Made by a program: the position numbers and the translations under genes. From NCBI RefSeq assembly GCF_963664415.1, contig NZ_OY761442.1, positions 558,001 to 622,000 on the forward strand: 64,000 nt of DNA, written 5' to 3'. Source of the stretch: an uncultured Desulfobacter sp. Lineage in GTDB: Bacteria; Desulfobacterota; Desulfobacteria; Desulfobacterales; Desulfobacteraceae. The notes below the pieces were generated by a model. That model did no database searches. It was not told where the DNA came from and saw only the letters and a list, made by a program, of their open reading frames with translations. Shown here one piece after another: positions 1 through 8,601 of the stretch. Numbering within the stretch: position 1 is the first letter of the stretch; each line of letters opens with the position of its first letter.

Positions 1-335
1 AATCCAAAATGAACACCGGGATCCACGGTCCGGTTCCATTTGAAGCTGAATATTAGATCCATCAGCGCATCAAACCGGTGGGTACTGTCGGCTATCGTAT
101 CAAAGTTGAGCATATGTTCCGCCTTGTACTTGGAGATCAGAAGATCTATGAGTTCGCGCTGCAGATTGTTTTTGTTCTTGAAGTAGTGAAGGATCAAAGT
201 GGGATGAATAGTCAGGTGCTCGGCAATCTTTCCGATGGAACTGCCTTCAAACCCTTTTTCAATTAAAACCTGATAATACCCTTCAAGAATTTCCGGTTTC
301 CGTGTTTCTGCATTTCGATTTTTTCTGGTCGCCAT
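1..335 (-). CDS. TetR-family regulator, N-terminal part (runs off the left edge)
   Basis: Read right to left from the ATG at 333-335 there is an open frame of 111 codons to the window edge. It begins MATRKNRNAETRKPEILEGY. Residues about 14-60 form a TetR-type helix-turn-helix: an amphipathic first helix, then GFEGSSIGKIAEHLTIHP and the typical recognition end LILHYFKNKNNLQRELI. TetR proteins are usually repressors of neighbouring transport or metabolic genes, with a C-terminal ligand domain that here lies outside the window. The ligand is unknown. The AT-rich 300 bp upstream (336-640) may contain its promoter. I am confident of the family and cannot name the gene. Confidence 0.8.
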   Translation of the reverse strand, partial: MATRKNRNAETRKPEILEGYYQVLIEKGFEGSSIGKIAEHLTIHPTLILHYFKNKNNLQRELIDLLISKYKAEHMLNFDTIADSTHRFDALMDLIFSFKWNRTVDPGVHFG

Positions 336-639
336 GAACTGTCAGCCTTAGTTGTGTTTGTTTGCGTTAATTTTAAAATATCATTTTTAAAAAATACAAT
401 TTATGTGTTTTTTTGTATTCTTTACCGTTACAAAATTGTATTGTCAATAAAATTTACTGAATGGTTGGTGAAAATTTAGTCGATTTTTGACAAGTTGACT
501 TCTTTTTTAGGATATTATATTAGAAGTTTCTTAAATAGTTTGCTATTTCTAACAGTCGTTGCGGGTGCCTTTGGAAACGGCGTTGTTGCCCTCTTAAGGG
601 TCAGTATATAGAAAAAGAAAGGAGCAGAAAAAACGCTTT
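336..639. other. AT-rich intergenic stretch
   Basis: No gene is visible here. The stretch lies upstream of the leftward TetR gene and upstream of the broken AraC gene, so it probably held promoters for both. It is strongly AT-rich with poly-T and poly-A runs. No clear sigma-70 or sigma-54 box or terminator could be assigned. Confidence 0.4.
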
Positions 640-1314
640 TGGGACCAACCTTTTACTGTGAATGCGGGAGACAGCGCTTTTTTTTCTTTTCCAAAGTGTG
701 TTGATGTTTTTGAAAAAGTCGATACGAAACATATGCTTAGGGTCTATTTTAGATTAAACGCTGAACATTTATTTAAGTTAATACATGGAGATGAAGACCG
801 TTTTTATTGGGCCTTAAAAAAACTGGATAAAAAGACTCCTTACCGAATTGGCCAGGGTATAACGCCGGTGATGAGGGCGATTTTACATCAAATGCTGCAT
901 TGCCCCTATCATGGTTTGACCCGGCAGTTTTTTTTGGAAGGCAAGGTTATGGAGCTTTTTTCCCATAAGATAGAACAGCTTGATCCCGGGGCCGCCTCCC
1001 ACGGCGCAACCATCAAATCCTCAGATACGGAACGCGTTCACCAAGCCGCCCAATTGCTTGTCCATGATCTGGAAAACCCACCGAATATCATGACGTTGGC
1101 TAATTCTGTCGGATTAAACCGGGATAAGCTTCATCGCTGTTTTAGACAGGTTTTTGGGCTTTCTCCCTTTGAATATCTGCGTAACCAGCGCTTGCAAACG
1201 GCCATGTTGCTGTTGCAAGACGAAGAGATTAATGTCACCCAGGCCGCAATTATGGTCGGTTACGCTAATATGAGCCATTTCACCAAATCCTTTAAATCAA
1301 TGTTCGGAAAGTGA
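640..1314 (+). pseudogene. AraC-family regulator, truncated at both ends
   Basis: The 218-residue frame from 658 matches the intact AraC protein at 10521-11501 almost along its length (for example DQPFTVNAGDS, GDEDRFY, HCPYHG, then the two helix-turn-helix units around NIMTLANSVGLNRDKLH and INVTQAAIMVGYANMSHFTK). Similarity starts abruptly near 640, so about the first 90 residues are gone. It ends at KSMFGK, where the intact copy continues with about 15 more residues. Directly after the junction the sequence becomes the interior of a TonB receptor. This is a deletion product; the DNA-binding half could still be made but has no visible start signal. Confidence 0.75.
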
Positions 1315-2110
1315 TTTTTATCACACGGAATTTGGTGTTATTAAAGGGGATTATGAGCACTCATCATCCTGGAAAAATTATTCTCCCAAGATAACTCTTG
1401 CTTATAGAGCAGACGAGTCAGTCATGACGTATATCAGTGTTGCAAAAGGATATAAGGCCGGCGGGTATGGCAGTATTTCTCTGGACACGCCTGAAGCAGC
1501 CATATACGACCCGGAAAATATCTGGTCATATGAGAGCGGCATTAAAACAAACTGGCTGAATAATAAAATTATTGCCAATATGAGCGTGTTTTATACAACT
1601 GTAGAAGATATCCAGATACAGTATACAGATCCTGATAGCTGGGATATGAGTATCAGGAATGCAGCCGAAGCAACAACTTGGGGGATTGAACTGGAGTCAA
1701 CCCTCCGCCCGTTTACAGGTCTTCAGATCATCGGGTCCTTTGGTCTGCTTGAATCGGAATTTAAAGAACATAAAATAACCGAATATGAAGGCAACGCCAT
1801 TCCATTTACACCAAAATTTAATGCAGGGCTTGTTGTGCAGTATAGTTTTTCGCAGGGAATGTATATTAGAGGTGAAAGTGTTTGGCATGGCAAAAGCTAT
1901 TTTACTGAGGATAATAAATACAGCCAGGATGACTATATGGTTGCAAATGCAAAAATTGGCTATGACATGGAGCATTTCAACGTTAATGTTTATGTAAACA
2001 ACATTTTTGACAAGACATACTTTACCATCTTAAATAAAAGGGGGAATGTCGAGAAAGGTGTGACCGGCGCACCCCTTACCTGTGGAGTTCAGGCAACAAT
2101 AAGATTTTAA
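1315..2110 (+). pseudogene. TonB-dependent receptor, C-terminal third
   Basis: In frame from about 1315 the translation reads FYHTEFGVIKGDYEHSSSW and runs to the stop at 2110, ending in the aromatic ATIRF typical of outer-membrane barrels. It holds the last strands of a receptor barrel (MTYISVAKGYKAGGYGS, YSFSQGMYIRGE, YVNNIFDKTYF). Signal peptide, plug and most of the barrel are missing, so it cannot work as a transporter. The order AraC then receptor matches the second locus at 4856-11501, which points to two paralogous receptor/regulator pairs, this one collapsed by deletion. Confidence 0.8.
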
Positions 2111-2270
2111 GGATGTTCGCTTAAGACGATTGGAATAAAAAAATTTCGGTGGTCCATAATGTGTAGTGATGAGAGATGGTTTCCAAAAGTACTGAATTAG
2201 GTGAGGGTGCCCCTTGATAATTAGCCGTCGCAATGGTAATTGTACCTAACTTAACGAAAGAGGATAAAAA

Positions 2271-2882
2271 ATGAGAGCAAAGCACCTGATCCTTACCTGT
2301 TTTTTCTTTTTTTCTATGATGACTTGCGTCTATGCAAAGACTATGTATGTATCCGGGGTAACCCGGATCACCATGCGCACGGGGCCGGGGGTCGGCCATA
2401 AAATTGTGGCCATGATCACCTCTGGGGTCAAACTGCAGATTTTGGAGTTCCGTAAGGACTGGTCCATGGTGAGAAATGACACCGGGAAAACCGGGTGGGT
2501 ATTGACCCGTTTTCTTACTGATGACGTGCCAAAAGCCCTTTTGCTTGAAAGGTATAAAAAGGAAAACGAACGTCTGGCATCAAAGCTTTCCGCCGCAGAA
2601 GAAACGGCAAAAACCTTGAACGTCCAGAACAAAGAACTGACGGAAATTGCCAGGAAATATAAACAACTCAAAGATGCTTCCGCAAGCTACTTGAAACTTG
2701 AGACCGAACATAAAGCTCTTTTGGAACAGTCCGGGGAACAGGAACAACTTATTCAAAATCTTAAACAAAGAATTAGAAGCGAGGTTAAGCTTGGTCTGCT
2801 TTCCGGGGCTGGTGTTTTCATTGTGGGATTGATTTTCGGAATGAGTACCCGAAGGAAGAAAAGAAGCTCCTTGTTATCCTGA
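2271..2882 (+). CDS. SH3-domain/coiled-coil inner-membrane protein (YgiM/TIGR04211-like)
   Basis: 203 residues with a good ribosome site (AGAGGA, 6 nt before ATG). Visible parts in order: a signal peptide (about residues 1-22, ending VYAK), a bacterial SH3 domain (about 24-88, with RITMRTGPGVGHKI and GKTGWVLTRFL), a long coiled coil (about 90-165), a C-terminal membrane segment (about 172-190) and a basic tail RRKKR. This order matches the YgiM/TIGR04211 family of envelope proteins, whose exact job is unsettled; bacterial SH3 domains generally bind peptidoglycan or peptides. The gene stands alone ahead of nadB with a repeated element between them. Confidence 0.8.
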   Translation: MRAKHLILTCFFFFSMMTCVYAKTMYVSGVTRITMRTGPGVGHKIVAMITSGVKLQILEFRKDWSMVRNDTGKTGWVLTRFLTDDVPKALLLERYKKENERLASKLSAAEETAKTLNVQNKELTEIARKYKQLKDASASYLKLETEHKALLEQSGEQEQLIQNLKQRIRSEVKLGLLSGAGVFIVGLIFGMSTRRKKRSSLLS

Positions 2883-2897
2883 TTTGTCCGTACTAAC

Positions 2898-2990
2898 GGC
2901 CCTGGGCCGATCTGGTCAATCAACACCCAGACTAAACCCACAACAAAATGTGGAAGTAGCTTAACAACTCATTGAGACTTTCATATGAAT
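2898..2990. repeat. Interspersed intergenic repeat, copy A (about 93 bp)
   Basis: This stretch matches 60375-60470 base by base with scattered substitutions. Shared blocks include ATCAACACCCAG, CCCACAACAAAA and TTAACAACT. A short stem (CTGG, ten-base loop, CCAG) is present in both copies. It lies between an SH3-protein gene and nadB here, and after a glycosidase remnant there, so it is not part of either gene. Confidence 0.6.
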
Positions 2991-3030
2991 TTTTAACACG
3001 CCATTTAACATAATAAAGAAGTATTGAGAA

Positions 3031-4647
3031 ATGATTGAAACCGATTTTTTGGTCATCGGCAGCGGTGTTGCCGGCTTGAGCTATGCCTTGAAAGTTGCAC
3101 AGTTTGGCAAAGTGGCCATTATCACCAAGAAAAAAATTTACAAGACCAATACGGCACTTGCCCAAGGTGGTGTTGCTGCCGTATTCAGCAAAACAGATTC
3201 CTTTAAAGAGCATGTGGCAGATACACTGGCTGCAGGAGACGGGCTTTGTGCTGAAGATGTGGTCAATATGGTAGTAACAAACGGACCGGAAAGGATTCGG
3301 GAGCTGGTCGATTTAGGGGCCCACTTCAATCTGGACGGTGAAGGTAAGTATGATTTTTCCCTTGGCCGGGAAGGTGGACATTCCCAGAACAGGATCATCC
3401 ATGCCCGGGATCTCACCGGAAAGGAAATTGAAGATGTCCTGGTCTCAAATGTTGAACAGCATGAAAATATAACCATTCTGGAAAACCGTACTGCCGTTAA
3501 TCTGATTACCTATTCCACAAGTGTTCGCAGCGGTCTGGTTAGAACCCAGCATGAAAACATCTGCTGTGGGGCTTATGTCCTGGACAATGAGACCGGAGAG
3601 GTGGAGACCGTTGCCGCTAAAGTAACCCTGCTTGCCACTGGTGGCGGTTCCAAGGTTTATTTGTATACTTCAAACCCCGATACGGCCACAGGCGACGGCA
3701 TTGCCATGGCGTACCGGGCAGGGGCCACTGTTGCTAATATGGAGTTTGTCCAGTTCCATCCCACCTGCCTGTTCCATCCCGAAGCCAAGAATTTTCTGAT
3801 CTCCGAGGCGGTTAGAGGGGAGGGCGCTTATCTCATTGATGAAAAAGGCGAACGGTTCATGGGAAAATACTCACCGGACCTGGAACTGGCCTGCCGGGAT
3901 GTTGTGGCCCGGGCCATTGATAATGAATTGAAAAAGACCGGTGCGGATTCCGTGTTTCTGGATATCACCCACAAGGATTCTGATTTTGTCCGGAACCGGT
4001 TTCCCAATATTCATGCCAAATGTCTGGAATATGGCATTGATATCACCAAACAGCCCATCCCGGTGGTGCCGGCAGCCCATTATATGTGCGGGGGCGTAGC
4101 CACGGATCTTAACGGGCGCACCGACATCCAGTGTCTTTATGCCGTGGGAGAAACCGCCTGCACCGGTTTGCACGGGGCCAACCGTCTGGCCTCCAATTCG
4201 CTTCTCGAAGCGTTGGTCTATGCCCATAATGCCTCCCAGGCTTCATTAATAGAATTTGAACAAGCCGCCAAGAAATCCACTGTTGAACTGGCCCCCTGGG
4301 ATGAGACCAATACCCTGGACGCAGATGAAGCCATCATGGTGACCCAAAACTGGGATGAGATCCGGCGTTTGATGTGGAATTATGTAGGCATTGTCCGTTC
4401 GGACAAACGACTTCACCGTGCCCAGCGCCGCATTGAAATGATTCTCCACGAGATTGAAGAGTATTACTGGGACTTTAAAATCACGGCAGATCTCATTGAA
4501 CTTCGTAACCTTGCCAATGTGGCGGAACTGATCATTAAGTCAGCATTAATGCGCAAGGAAAGTCGAGGGCTGCATTACAATTTATGGTATCCGGAAAAAG
4601 ATGATGCCAACTGCCTCTTGTCGACTTTGGTCCAGAAAAAATTTTAA
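3031..4647 (+). CDS. nadB: L-aspartate oxidase
   Basis: 538 residues, full length for NadB. The enzyme oxidises L-aspartate to iminoaspartate, the first step of de novo NAD synthesis; in anaerobes fumarate is the likely electron acceptor. The N-terminus has the FAD-binding GSGVAGLSYAL (about residues 8-18). Further family signatures are TALAQGGVAAV, HARDLTGKEIE, the flavin/substrate segment FVQFHPTCLFH, EAVRGEGAYL and HYMCGGV. The C-terminal helical domain is complete. The ribosome site before the ATG is weak. nadA and nadC are not next to it. A hairpin terminator lies about 90 bp downstream. Confidence 0.95.
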   Translation: MIETDFLVIGSGVAGLSYALKVAQFGKVAIITKKKIYKTNTALAQGGVAAVFSKTDSFKEHVADTLAAGDGLCAEDVVNMVVTNGPERIRELVDLGAHFNLDGEGKYDFSLGREGGHSQNRIIHARDLTGKEIEDVLVSNVEQHENITILENRTAVNLITYSTSVRSGLVRTQHENICCGAYVLDNETGEVETVAAKVTLLATGGGSKVYLYTSNPDTATGDGIAMAYRAGATVANMEFVQFHPTCLFHPEAKNFLISEAVRGEGAYLIDEKGERFMGKYSPDLELACRDVVARAIDNELKKTGADSVFLDITHKDSDFVRNRFPNIHAKCLEYGIDITKQPIPVVPAAHYMCGGVATDLNGRTDIQCLYAVGETACTGLHGANRLASNSLLEALVYAHNASQASLIEFEQAAKKSTVELAPWDETNTLDADEAIMVTQNWDEIRRLMWNYVGIVRSDKRLHRAQRRIEMILHEIEEYYWDFKITADLIELRNLANVAELIIKSALMRKESRGLHYNLWYPEKDDANCLLSTLVQKKF

Positions 4648-4735
4648 AAAAATGTTTGTCTGGAAGTAAAAATATTTTTCAGGTTATAAATAGTATCGCT
4701 TCTATTTAGGATGCGTGGAGAATAGTTAAGCTCAT

Positions 4736-4788
4736 TGAGTTATCGGGATCGAATTTTTAATATTTCCGATCCTGATAACTCAGTTTTT
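4736..4788 (+). terminator. Rho-independent terminator after nadB
   Basis: TGAGTTATCGGGATCG pairs with CGATCCTGATAACTCA across a T/A-rich loop, giving a 16-bp stem with one G:T wobble, followed by TTTTT at 4784-4788. It lies about 90 bp past the nadB stop and ahead of the convergent receptor gene. The T-run favours the plus strand. Confidence 0.75.
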
Positions 4789-4855
4789 AAGGCAGCACTT
4801 TCGCTTAATTTTAGGAATGATGTTTTTATAAAAGCATTAATATCAAATATCTTTT

Positions 4856-5239
4856 TTAAAATCTATAAGATAGTTGTACGCCGACCTCTCGCGGTGGAGA
4901 ATAATCATAATATGTACCGGAATACCATCCATTGATGTCATATGTTTCATCAAATAAATTTTTTGTATAAAGATATATATCATAATTTTCTTGTTCATAT
5001 CCTAATTTGACATTTACTATTTCGTAAGCATCTCTTGTATACTCATTGGCACTGTCAAGATACATTTTACCAAATCCACTTATATCTGCGCTGGCATAAT
5101 ATCCGTTGCCTGATCGATATGTTGCTCCTAAATTAAAATCATATTTGGGAGCACTGCCGGTTCTATTCCCACTATAATCGGTATACCCGTCATGATATTT
5201 ATCAAATTTTATATCATTGTATGAAGCACCGGCAAAAAG
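4856..5239 (-). pseudogene. TonB-dependent receptor, C-terminal part, cut off by the IS21 element
   Basis: Reading leftward from the IS border, the frame continues LFAGASYNDIKFDKYHDGY and ends in VGVQLSYRF, the aromatic C-terminal signature needed for outer-membrane barrel assembly. It is the missing end of the receptor at 8602-10383. Removing the IS and one copy of the AAAAAG duplication rejoins the codons in frame (NITLF then AGASY), giving about 719 residues. The present fragment has only a chance TTG near the border as a start. Confidence 0.9.
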
Positions 5240-5622
5240 TATCAAATGTCAATTACTTTGTCCGGTTCGCGTCAATTATCTTGTCCGGTTTTTTTATATC
5301 AATAAATGCTTTTTGAGTGCATAAATCCTGTTCCGTTTTTGTTCCGATCTTTACGCAGACTGACTCAATACTTCATTGTAATTGACGTCTGTTAAACCAC
5401 ATTAAATGGATTTTAGGATCGGTAATTGTCGTCTCATACACTGTATTTTTACCCTTACCCCCAAAAATTTGTAACTTCGTTCCAGGATAAATCAAGGAAA
5501 AAATCGGTTCCTCCCAGAGGGTCCCTCCCATTTTTCCCTTGACTTATCCTTCCACTTCGCGAAGATTTTTTTGAGGGTAAGGGAAAATTTGATTATTGAA
5601 GGACGGATTTCTAAAATATGCG

Positions 5623-5820
5623 TTAAACTGGCCTGTCTTCTCTTTTTTCAGGCTGGTACTTAAAGCCTGCGTCAATCAATATATATTCCAAAACGATCCC
5701 AACCTCGCCTCTTTTTTTGAGCTCGTCAAGCATCCACCGCTGAATGCGGGCATTCACATGAACACGCTTTAGATGTGCCGGCAATTTAGGCTTTGGTTTT
5801 CCCCTATAACCACCTCGCAT
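5623..5820 (-). CDS. IS21 passenger ORF, basic 65-residue protein
   Basis: 65 residues, start ATG at 5820 with a good ribosome site GGAGA 5 nt upstream. It opens with a very basic segment (RGGYRGKPKPKLPAHLKRVH) followed by one helix-rich stretch NARIQRWMLDELKKRGEVG. The family is unknown to me; a small DNA-binding (ribbon-helix-helix-like) role would be a guess from charge alone. It lies inside the IS, downstream of istB and in the same direction. Confidence 0.5.
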   Translation of the reverse strand: MRGGYRGKPKPKLPAHLKRVHVNARIQRWMLDELKKRGEVGIVLEYILIDAGFKYQPEKREDRPV

Positions 5821-5902
5821 GATTCTCTCCTATTTCCAAACACCAGGCTGACATCCCTGCTATTTCCTTGTTTATAGATAAACGTACTACGCTTTTCAAA
5901 AA

Positions 5903-6166
5903 TTATGGTTGATTCTCACGATATATTGGTAACAGTTCTTGAGCCCTCTGACGATTGTGACCAATGTCATCCCGGGATATATCATAAAGCCAAATTGGAT
6001 AGTCGTAATTGCACTGTTCAATCAGCAATCCTTCTTCAAAATCAGTGATTCTCATAACAGAATCACTATCCACGCAGTCATCAAACCAAGTGCTGTTTTC
6101 TTCTGTGATTTCAATATCAATGGTTTCCAGCCTCTGCTTGGCGGTGTTGTAAATATCTATTTTCAT
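5903..6166 (-). CDS. IS21 passenger ORF, acidic 87-residue protein
   Basis: 87 residues starting 4 bp after the istB stop, so it is probably translated as the third gene of the istAB unit. It is rich in Asp and Glu (EITEENSTWFDDCVDSDS) and ends with a Tyr-rich stretch and a basic segment (HNRQRAQELLPIYRENQ). I see no known motif. Position and strand tie it to the element. Typical IS21 elements carry only istA and istB, so this is an extra. Confidence 0.5.
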   Translation of the reverse strand: MKIDIYNTAKQRLETIDIEITEENSTWFDDCVDSDSVMRITDFEEGLLIEQCNYDYPIWLYDISRDDIGHNRQRAQELLPIYRENQP

Positions 6167-6170
6167 GGAA

Positions 6171-6977
6171 TCATCTTTCTGTGGTTTTGTTATTATCTTC
6201 TTGGGTAGGTTCCGGCTTAAGGGGAATTCTTATATTCCTGGAAATTGCCTGACGTTTGCGGTAGCTGTCTGCCTGTATTTCGATAATGATCGAATGGTGA
6301 ACCACTCTATCGATAGCTGCTACAGTCATTGACGGATCAGAAAAGATTTTGTCCCATTCCCCAAATGGCTGATTGGATGTGATAATCATACTTCCCGTCT
6401 CATACCTATGGGCGATCAGTTCGAAAAGCACATGAGTTTCCGTATCGCTTTTTTTGACATAGCCCAGGTCATCAAGGACAATGACCGCGTATTTATCGAG
6501 TTTGGATAAAAATGATTCAAGCTGCAAATCAGCACGGGCCTGCTGCATTTTTTGAACAAGTGCGGTTGTCGTGAAATGACGTACCCGAATTGACTGTTCT
6601 ATTAATGCGTGAGATATGGCAGCCGCCAGGTGGGTTTTTCCAACGCCGCTAGGGCCAAAAAATAAAAGGTTCTCTGCACGGTTTACCCAATCGCTGTTTT
6701 GGGCCAGGGCCTCTATTTTTTCCTGACGTATTGCCGGAGTGTGGTTAAAATTAAATGTTTCAAGGCTTTTACCCACCGGAAGACGGGATTCTTTTGTAAA
6801 ACGGGCAATACGCCGGCTGTAGCGCTCATTGATCTCTTGCTCACATAGAGTCGCCAAATACTGCGCCGGGTTCCAATGTTCCTCCTGAGCACGGGAGAGC
6901 GTGGGTTCCCATAGCCGGGCTATGGTTGAAAGACGCAGTTGTTTGAGCAATACGGGAAGAGTTTCAGTACTTGCCAT
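6171..6977 (-). CDS. istB: IS21-family helper ATPase IstB
   Basis: 268 residues from the ATG at 6977. The IstA stop and this start share a base (TGATG), and GGAGG lies 6 nt upstream, so translation is coupled. IstB is a DnaC-like AAA+ ATPase that works with the IstA transposase in target selection and strand transfer. Visible motifs: Walker A GPSGVGKTHLA (about residue 108), Walker B VIVLDDLGYV, sensor region IITSNQPF and a C-terminal basic end. Length is normal for the family. The frame is intact. Confidence 0.95.
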   Translation of the reverse strand: MASTETLPVLLKQLRLSTIARLWEPTLSRAQEEHWNPAQYLATLCEQEINERYSRRIARFTKESRLPVGKSLETFNFNHTPAIRQEKIEALAQNSDWVNRAENLLFFGPSGVGKTHLAAAISHALIEQSIRVRHFTTTALVQKMQQARADLQLESFLSKLDKYAVIVLDDLGYVKKSDTETHVLFELIAHRYETGSMIITSNQPFGEWDKIFSDPSMTVAAIDRVVHHSIIIEIQADSYRKRQAISRNIRIPLKPEPTQEDNNKTTER

Positions 6978-8497
6978 CAAAACACCTCCGTAAATGAATG
7001 CGAAGAAAGCAGGATATTGTAATCTTCTCCTGAGACAGCCACCATATTTATTTCCGGTATTTCCTTTTCTTTTTTGTTAAATTTTTTTTGAAGTTCATGA
7101 AGCGCCGGAATATGGTTATCCATCATTTTTTCAAGAATATAATCACCCAATTCCGTCTCCTGGTCGGTCCGGTTCGCCAGAGACAATATACCCACGATGC
7201 TTTTACAGGCGGTACGGGGATCAAGGGTTTGGTCAAGCTGATCCCATATAAGCCGGTAAGTGTCACTGGGCAGCAGGTCATCCCTTAGCTGTGAATAGCG
7301 AAACGCTTGGGGTTTTCGCTCCAGGCTGCCTATGACGTGCCGGTAATCCACACTGCGAGTACGCCGATTATTATCTGGTGAATATTTTCGGGGTAACGTG
7401 ATGACGTAGGTTGTTCCAAGGTAGGCTTCAATCTTGTCATGGTAAATATGAAGGCGCAGCTTTTCTCCTATCAAGCGGGATGGGACCGTATAAATGACGC
7501 GTTTTACCAGAATTGTGCTGGTCGTGCTGACTCCGACCACTTTTTCAGTATAATCAACGGTCCTCTGAAGAGGAAGTTCTTTCAAGTACTTACGTTCCTG
7601 TGCAATCTTATCTGCATTGCGGGCATTGATATCCCTTACAATGATATCCAGCCACTGCTGATAGGCCGATACAGATTCAAAATCAACAGAATTCCGGAGC
7701 AATAAGGCTTGGTGAATTCTATTCTTTAAGTGGCCGTGTGGTGACTCAACTCCGCCGTTTTCATGCCCCTTCCCCCTATTATTTCGGGTCGGGACCAAGC
7801 CATAATGGTTGAATAGCTCCTCATAACGCTTGGTGACATCTTCCTTCGCATCTTTGGTCAAATTCTTGAAAGCAGCAGACAGGCTGTCTGTACGATGCTC
7901 TGTTGGGACCCCTCCCAGCCGCCAAAAAGCGTCCTGTAATCCCTCACTGAGTGCGGTAAATGATTCTCCTCCGAGGACCACTTTGACATGGCACCAACCG
8001 CTGTAAATTAAGCGAAAATGATAAAGTAGGTGATTCAAAGGCTCTCCGTTGATCGTGATTGTTACTTTTTTTAGCTTTGTAAAATCTGATAACCCCATAC
8101 GCCCAGGAATTTTTTCCTGCAAAAACATTACTTCTTTGCCTGATCCGTTAAGCGCTTTCCATTTTTTAACCTTACGTTGGAATGTACGCAGTTTGGACCG
8201 CTGGAATTTTTCAGGATATTTACCTGCAAAATGCTCAAATAACGTTAACGGCTGAAGTTCGGCGTTTTGTTCCAGCATCGGAACGACCTCATTTTCCCAA
8301 ACCCCTTTAAAGTGGTCCTTGCGTGTACGCCAATGACGCATGGGTTTGTCTCCTTGAGAAATATTGCCATTTTCGATTCTACGTCCTGAACGTTCTGATA
8401 TTCCAGCCTTTGCGGCTGCTGTGACCTGAATAGTTCCTTTGCTTCTTGCTGACATGTATATCCTTATCTGTTGTTCGGTTATTGGTTTCCCCGACAC
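6977..8497 (-). CDS. istA: IS21-family transposase IstA
   Basis: 506 residues, the usual length. An N-terminal helix-turn-helix region (about residues 8-45) is followed by an integrase-fold catalytic core. The likely acidic triad is visible as D in GLSDFTKLKK, D in EHRTDSLSAAF and E in NGGVESPHGHLKNR, followed by a beta-barrel region and the istB overlap. It lies 105 bp inside the right inverted repeat, which leaves room for a promoter at that end. No frameshift or stop is seen, so the element may still be active. Confidence 0.95.
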   Translation of the reverse strand: MSGKPITEQQIRIYMSARSKGTIQVTAAAKAGISERSGRRIENGNISQGDKPMRHWRTRKDHFKGVWENEVVPMLEQNAELQPLTLFEHFAGKYPEKFQRSKLRTFQRKVKKWKALNGSGKEVMFLQEKIPGRMGLSDFTKLKKVTITINGEPLNHLLYHFRLIYSGWCHVKVVLGGESFTALSEGLQDAFWRLGGVPTEHRTDSLSAAFKNLTKDAKEDVTKRYEELFNHYGLVPTRNNRGKGHENGGVESPHGHLKNRIHQALLLRNSVDFESVSAYQQWLDIIVRDINARNADKIAQERKYLKELPLQRTVDYTEKVVGVSTTSTILVKRVIYTVPSRLIGEKLRLHIYHDKIEAYLGTTYVITLPRKYSPDNNRRTRSVDYRHVIGSLERKPQAFRYSQLRDDLLPSDTYRLIWDQLDQTLDPRTACKSIVGILSLANRTDQETELGDYILEKMMDNHIPALHELQKKFNKKEKEIPEINMVAVSGEDYNILLSSHSFTEVF

Positions 8498-8601
8498 GGG
8501 ATTGCACCTCCATTTAAGTGAACTTTAGTGTCGGGGGTTTTATCACGACAAACCGGTCAAGGTAATTGTCGTCAACCGGACAAGATAATTGTCGCAGAAT
8601 A

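Larger units (their letters stand above)
5240..8601 (-). mobile_element. IS21-family insertion sequence, complete, with passenger ORFs
   Basis: The element is 3,362 bp. Its ends are imperfect inverted repeats: TATCAAATGTCAATTACTTT on the left and, read inward from the right, TATTCTGCGACAATTATCTT, each followed by GTCCGGTT. Further GTCCGGTT repeats lie inside both ends, as is typical of IS21 multiple transposase sites. It is flanked by a 6-bp target duplication AAAAAG (5234-5239 and 8602-8607). Contents, all leftward: istA, istB, then two short ORFs. The 380 bp at the left end (5246-5622) has no gene. The clean duplication and in-frame restoration of the target show a recent simple insertion. 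Confidence 0.93.

Noticed and set aside
4735..4935. 66-codon plus-strand ORF after nadB
   Set aside because: It runs through the nadB terminator hairpin and into the antisense of the receptor end; chance frame.
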